From: Acidobacteriota bacterium
Lineage (GTDB): Bacteria; Acidobacteriota; Blastocatellia; Pyrinomonadales; Pyrinomonadaceae
DNA length: 8,786 nt
Direction of reading: 5' to 3'
NCBI GenBank assembly: GCA_019247865.1
Contig: JAFBAJ010000162.1
Span: forward strand, 1-8,786
Positions 7,864 to 8,786 of the stretch are shown here, one piece after another (within the stretch, counting starts at the first letter, position 1; each line of letters starts with the position of its first letter). The notes under the pieces are model-generated. The model saw only the letters and a list, made by a program, of their open reading frames with translations, was not told where the DNA came from and did no database searches. The translations under genes and the position numbers were made by a program.

Positions 7864-7872
7864 CTTCCCCTA

Positions 7873-8586
7873 ATGTCTACTCAAGAGGCCGCGCAGGAGC
7901 GCATCGGTAATCGCCTGCTGGCAAAGCTGCCGCCGGAAGAGCTCGAATTCCTGCGCCCGCATCTGGAGCGCGTTTCGCTCGCGCATGGCGATATCCTCAT
8001 CTCACCGCACGAGCCCGTGCGCTATCTCTATTTCCCACTCACGGCGCTCGGCTCGCTGGTCACGATCATGGAGGACGGCTCGACCGTTGAGTCGGGCACG
8101 GCCGGGCGCGAGGGATTGATCGGCGTCCCGGCTCTGCTCGACGCCGGAGAGACGACGATGCAGACGCTGGCGCAGATACCGGGCGAGGCTCTGCGCATCA
8201 AAGCGTCCGTCTGCAAGAGCCTGCTCGACCAGGGCGGCGCATTTCATAAGCTGTTCCATCGCTACATCCACACGCTCTTCATCGTGGCTTCACAATCTGC
8301 GGCCTGCAATCGCCTGCATCGTGTCGAAGCGAGGCTCTGCCGCTGGCTCCTGATGAGCAGCGACGGCGTGGGCTCGCACGAGCTTGATCTGACACAGGAG
8401 TTTCTGTCGGCGATGCTCGGCGTGCGGCGCGCGGGCGTGACCGAAGCCGCCCTCAAGATACAGGCCGCCGGTCTGATCCATTACCTGCGCGGCCACATCA
8501 CGATCCTTAACCGCGAAGGACTCGAAGCCGCGGCCTGCGAATGCTACCGCGTCGTCAGAGACGAGTACGACCGGTTGCTGGGCTAG
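7873..8586 (+). CDS. Crp/Fnr-family transcriptional regulator
   Basis: This 237-residue cytoplasmic regulator has the two-domain Crp/Fnr layout. Residues 20-135 form a cyclic-nucleotide-binding-like beta-roll (HGDILISPHEPVRYLYFPL, then GREGLIG near 78-84). A long dimerisation helix follows, and a C-terminal winged helix at about 150-215 contains LTQEFLSAMLGVRRAGVTEA at 173-192 and ends with GHITILNREGL. The usual cAMP-pocket signature (GE.A followed by an R-S/T pair) is absent: the matching place reads GTAGREGLIG. There is no N-terminal Cys cluster for an Fnr-type iron-sulphur centre. The signal is therefore unknown, and cAMP or oxygen sensing should not be assumed. Proteins of this compact type are common in acidobacteria and proteobacteria. 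It lies downstream of the phosphoesterase in the same direction and is followed by the hairpin array at 8594; no obvious own operator is visible. Confidence 0.92.
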   Translation: MSTQEAAQERIGNRLLAKLPPEELEFLRPHLERVSLAHGDILISPHEPVRYLYFPLTALGSLVTIMEDGSTVESGTAGREGLIGVPALLDAGETTMQTLAQIPGEALRIKASVCKSLLDQGGAFHKLFHRYIHTLFIVASQSAACNRLHRVEARLCRWLLMSSDGVGSHELDLTQEFLSAMLGVRRAGVTEAALKIQAAGLIHYLRGHITILNREGLEAAACECYRVVRDEYDRLLG

Positions 8587-8593
8587 GGATTTA

Positions 8594-8609
8594 AGCCCCG
8601 TCAGGGGCT
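8594..8609 (+). terminator. GC hairpin eight bases after the Crp/Fnr stop (possible 3'-end stem)
   Basis: AGCCCC (8594-8599) pairs with GGGGCT (8604-8609) around the loop GTCA. It follows the stop codon closely but is trailed by GCATATTTATAG rather than a run of T, so intrinsic termination is uncertain. It is also the first hairpin of the tandem array and may be there for that reason alone. Confidence 0.35.
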
Positions 8610-8786
8610 GCATATTTATAGCCCTTCATGTTTAAAAGAATGATGAGCCCCGGAGGGGCGGAATATTTATAGCCCTTCATGTTTAAAAGAATGGTGAGCC
8701 CCGTCAGGGGCGGAATATTTATAGCCCCGGGTTACGACACAACAAAATGTTTGAGCCCCGTCAGGGGCGACATAAGATTTATGCCG
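8594..8786. repeat. Tandem array of 51-57-bp units with GC hairpins
   Basis: Four copies of a GCCCC-loop-GGGGC hairpin start at 8595, 8647, 8698 and 8755, spaced 52, 51 and 57 bp. Loops are GTCA, GGA, GTCA and GTCA. Between hairpins lies an AT-rich linker, ATATTTATAGCCC then TTCATGTTTAAAAGAATG. Bases 8612-8651 match 8663-8702 at 39 of 40 positions. The third linker starts the same way (GGAATATTTATAGCCC) and then diverges to CGGGTTACGACACAACAAAATG. The fourth (CATAAGATTTATGCC) is degenerate and runs off the window. No protein-coding gene is present in this 200-base stretch. The pattern resembles intergenic hairpin repeats I recall from several phyla, but I cannot name a family with certainty. 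Confidence 0.88.

Noticed and set aside
8594..8786. CRISPR-like reading of the repeat array
   Set aside because: The segments between hairpins are near-identical rather than unique spacers, the conserved hairpin is only 13-16 bp, and no cas gene is in view.

Overview
The window reads as chromosomal DNA of a GC-rich bacterium, most likely an acidobacterium (Acidobacteriota). The main clue is the large outer-membrane receptor at 4063-7242. It is an Oar-like TonB-dependent receptor with an N-terminal carboxypeptidase-regulatory-like domain, a LPLNGRS-type plug motif and a FNLFNHPNFG motif near the C-terminus, a class greatly expanded in acidobacteria. A secreted TPR-CHAT protein, a delta-60 repeat protein and two families of intergenic hairpin repeats fit the same picture. 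This assignment is an inference from protein style; no rRNA or marker gene is present.

Layout. 1-657 (minus): N-terminal part of a secreted delta-60 repeat protein, cut by the window edge. 658-946: non-coding gap with one modest inverted repeat just after the next gene's stop. 947-3811 (minus): 954-residue exported protein with about nine TPRs, a coiled-coil linker and a C-terminal CHAT (caspase-like) domain with an intact His/Cys pair. 3812-4062: divergent intergenic region with an AT-rich, promoter-like element. 4063-7242 (plus): the receptor. 7242-7319: a 36-bp-stem hairpin made of 8-bp CGCAAAG-type units, filling nearly the whole gap to the next gene. 7328-7819 (plus): stand-alone DNA ligase D-type 3'-phosphoesterase. 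7873-8586 (plus): Crp/Fnr-family regulator. 8594-8786: tandem array of 51-57-bp units, each with a GC hairpin, running off the window end.

How the genes relate. The left half (delta-60 protein, TPR-CHAT protein, receptor) is cell-envelope or exported; the first two are co-directional and the receptor diverges from them. The right half (phosphoesterase, Crp-like regulator) is cytoplasmic: DNA-end processing and transcription control. Nothing visible links the two halves functionally, and I see no clear evidence of a new multi-gene system. The least explained signals are the two repeat structures: the long hairpin squeezed between a stop codon and a start codon, and the 51-bp array downstream of the regulator.
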